6,939 nt of DNA from Cypionkella sp. GTDB lineage: Bacteria; Pseudomonadota; Alphaproteobacteria; Rhodobacterales; Rhodobacteraceae. The translations under genes and the position numbers were made by a program. Each line of letters starts with the position of its first letter. Within the stretch, counting starts at the first letter, position 1. Positions 5,685 to 6,939 of this stretch are shown in pieces. The notes beneath the pieces were generated by a model. It was not told where the DNA came from, searched no databases, and saw nothing but the letters and a program-made list of their open reading frames with translations. Location of the stretch: the NCBI GenBank assembly GCA_018063485.1, contig JAGPBG010000116.1, positions 1-6,939 on the forward strand. The letters run 5' to 3'.

Positions 5685-5692
5685 TAGGGCAA
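5672..5692. repeat. Inverted repeat over the cysK -10 region
   Basis: TTGCCCCTA (5672-5680) and TAGGGCAA (5685-5692) pair over eight bases with one bulged C, leaving the loop CAGA. It covers the candidate -10 box, so it might be an operator. No known sulfur-responsive motif is recognised in it. Confidence 0.35.
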
Positions 5693-5710
5693 AGCTTACA
5701 GGAGCATCCC

Positions 5711-6745
5711 ATGCGCATTCACTCTGATCTGGCCGATACGATTGGCAATACGCCGCTGTTGAAACTGAAACGCGCCAGCGAGATTACCGGCTGCACCATT
5801 CTTGGCAAATGCGAGTTTCTGAATCCCGGTCAATCAGTAAAGGATCGCGCGGCGCTGTATATGATCCGTGCGGCGGTGGCGGATGGCTCGTTGCGGCCCG
5901 GCGGCACCATTGTCGAGGGCACGGCGGGCAACACCGGGATCGGTCTTGCGCTGGTGGGGGCGAGCATGGGGTTTCGCACCGTGATCGTGATCCCCGAGAC
6001 GCAATCTCAGGAAAAGAAAGACATGTTGCGGCTGGCGGGGGCGCAATTGGTGCAGGTGCCAGCCGCGCCCTACAAGAATCCCAACAATTATGTGCGCTAT
6101 TCGGGGCGGCTGGCCGAGGCCTTGGCGCGCACCGAACCCAATGGCGCGATCTGGGCCAATCAGTTTGACAATGTGGCGAACCGCTTGAGCCATATCGAGA
6201 CCACTGGTCCCGAGATATGGGAACAAACCGGCGGCAAGGTCGATGGCTTCATTTGCGCGGTAGGGTCAGGCGGCACCTTGGCCGGCGTTGGCATGGCTTT
6301 GCAGCCCAAGGGCGTGAAGGTCGGCATTGCGGACCCGGAGGGCGCGGCGCTTCATGCGTTTTACACCACCGGCAAGCTGGATGCACCGGGATCGTCGATC
6401 ACCGAGGGCATCGGGCAGGGGCGCATCACCGCCAATCTCGAGGGCTTTGCCCCTGATTTCAGCTATCGGATTTCAGACGCCGAGGCGCTGCCTTTGGTAT
6501 TCGAGATGCTGGAGGAAGAAGGGATTTGTCTGGGCGGATCGTCGGGGATCAATATCGCCGGGGCGATCCGCATGGCCAAGGACATGGGGCCGGGTAAAAC
6601 CATCGTGACCATCTTGTGCGATTACGGCAACCGCTATCAGTCGAAACTTTTCAACCCCACTTTCCTGAAAGAAAAGGGGCTGCCGGTGCCGCGTTGGCTG
6701 GATCGGGTGCCCAGTGCGATTCCGACCGTGTTTGAGGATGCATGA
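5711..6745 (+). CDS. cysK: Cysteine synthase A (O-acetylserine sulfhydrylase)
   Basis: Cytoplasmic fold-type II PLP enzyme that makes cysteine from O-acetylserine and sulfide. It is 344 residues, slightly longer than the 310-325 of enteric CysK because of a C-terminal tail ending PTVFEDA. Hallmarks are IGNTPLLKL (11-19), the Schiff-base Lys44 in NPGQSVKDRAA, the substrate loop EGTAGNTGIG (69-78, usually TSGNTG), NQFDN (150-154), the PLP-phosphate loop GSGGTLAG (185-192), TEGIGQG (231-237), and GGSSGIN (275-281) whose Ser contacts the pyridine nitrogen. The start at 5711 is set by AGGAG (5700-5704), six bases upstream; the frame extends back to a TTG at 5672 without a ribosome site. A cystathionine beta-synthase-like or other beta-replacement enzyme is less likely, since no haem or CBS domains are present. 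The next gene overlaps its stop codon. Confidence 0.95.
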   Translation: MRIHSDLADTIGNTPLLKLKRASEITGCTILGKCEFLNPGQSVKDRAALYMIRAAVADGSLRPGGTIVEGTAGNTGIGLALVGASMGFRTVIVIPETQSQEKKDMLRLAGAQLVQVPAAPYKNPNNYVRYSGRLAEALARTEPNGAIWANQFDNVANRLSHIETTGPEIWEQTGGKVDGFICAVGSGGTLAGVGMALQPKGVKVGIADPEGAALHAFYTTGKLDAPGSSITEGIGQGRITANLEGFAPDFSYRISDAEALPLVFEMLEEEGICLGGSSGINIAGAIRMAKDMGPGKTIVTILCDYGNRYQSKLFNPTFLKEKGLPVPRWLDRVPSAIPTVFEDA

Positions 6746-6939
6746 GCCGAGTGATGGGCTTTAACCCCGTGCGGATTTTTGCGCTGCTGCTGGTCTTGGC
6801 GGCTGGCCCCGTCATGGCCGAAGGGCCGGTGCAGGTTGACAGCACGGGGGCCTTGCTGCCCAGAGTCGGGCAAGATGGCAATCCACAGACGGCGGACGGT
6901 CCGGTCAATGGGGCCAAGGGCGGGGGCGGGGTTCAACTG
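6742..6939 (+). CDS. Sec-exported protein of unknown function (5' part only)
   Basis: Only the first 66 codons are in the window and the frame is open at the edge. The ATG at 6742 overlaps the cysK stop in an ATGA arrangement, implying cotranscription and translational coupling. GAGGA (6734-6738) is only three bases upstream, so an in-frame ATG at 6754 is an alternative start. The N-terminus has Arg3 and Arg11, a hydrophobic core FALLLVLAAG (13-22) and a good signal peptidase I site after PVMA (residue 26), followed by EGPVQVD. There is no lipobox Cys. The start of the mature region is Gly-rich and low in complexity (GAKGGGGVQL) and matches no family I can name. The product probably works in the periplasm or an envelope membrane. 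An exported partner for sulfur metabolism or an unrelated envelope protein, such as a channel, would both be possible. Confidence 0.72.
   Translation, partial: MSRVMGFNPVRIFALLLVLAAGPVMAEGPVQVDSTGALLPRVGQDGNPQTADGPVNGAKGGGGVQL

Noticed and set aside
1..6939. tRNA, rRNA, CRISPR, insertion sequence, toxin-antitoxin or defence genes
   Set aside because: No cloverleaf-like element, regularly spaced repeats, transposase motifs or known defence domains were seen; gene content is metabolic throughout.

Overview
The window looks like a chromosomal stretch from an alphaproteobacterium, most likely Rhodobacterales (Roseobacter/Paracoccus-like). The DNA is GC-rich with strong G/C preference at third codon positions. 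From memory, the class III aminotransferase closely resembles Ruegeria-type omega-aminotransferases. No taxon could be confirmed without a search. I see no tRNA, rRNA, IS element, CRISPR array or phage gene.

Left half (1-3794): a small sugar or polyol catabolism locus. A Gfo/Idh/MocA dehydrogenase gene runs leftward out of the window (start at 827). Across a 301-bp divergent promoter region, a rightward pair encodes a TIM-barrel sugar phosphate isomerase/epimerase (1129-1878) and a second Gfo/Idh/MocA dehydrogenase (1889-3019), only 10 bp apart. Next comes a GntR/FCD transcription regulator (3138-3794), the obvious candidate for local control. Two NAD(P)-dependent sugar dehydrogenases plus one isomerase is the enzyme set seen in inositol (IolG/IolE) and 3-keto-glycoside (YcjS/YcjR-like) pathways. 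The actual substrate cannot be read from the sequence, and no transporter lies in the window. The two dehydrogenases differ at a catalytic position: the left one has Lys115/Asp206/His210, the right one Lys94/Asp176/Tyr180, the latter recalling glucose-fructose oxidoreductase.

Middle (3795-4213): a small, probably secreted or lipid-anchored protein of unknown function starts with GTG directly after the GntR stop codon. A 119-bp intergenic stretch follows. It holds a perfect 14-bp palindrome, a candidate sigma70-type promoter and a second related TTTGATCA site, so the downstream gene is probably regulated by its own factor.

Right half (4214-6939): a complete class III, PLP-dependent omega-aminotransferase (putrescine/diamine or taurine-pyruvate type), a GC-rich stem-loop that probably ends its transcript, a cysteine synthase A gene (cysK) with its own candidate promoter, and the first 66 codons of a Sec-exported protein whose ATG overlaps the cysK stop codon. 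These look like separate amino-acid metabolism units beside the sugar locus, not parts of it.

Nothing here is clearly a new kind of system. The points most worth following are the uncharacterised dehydrogenase/isomerase/dehydrogenase pathway, the substituted metal ligand in the GntR regulator, the paired inverted repeats in the divergent promoter, and the palindromic operator ahead of the aminotransferase.
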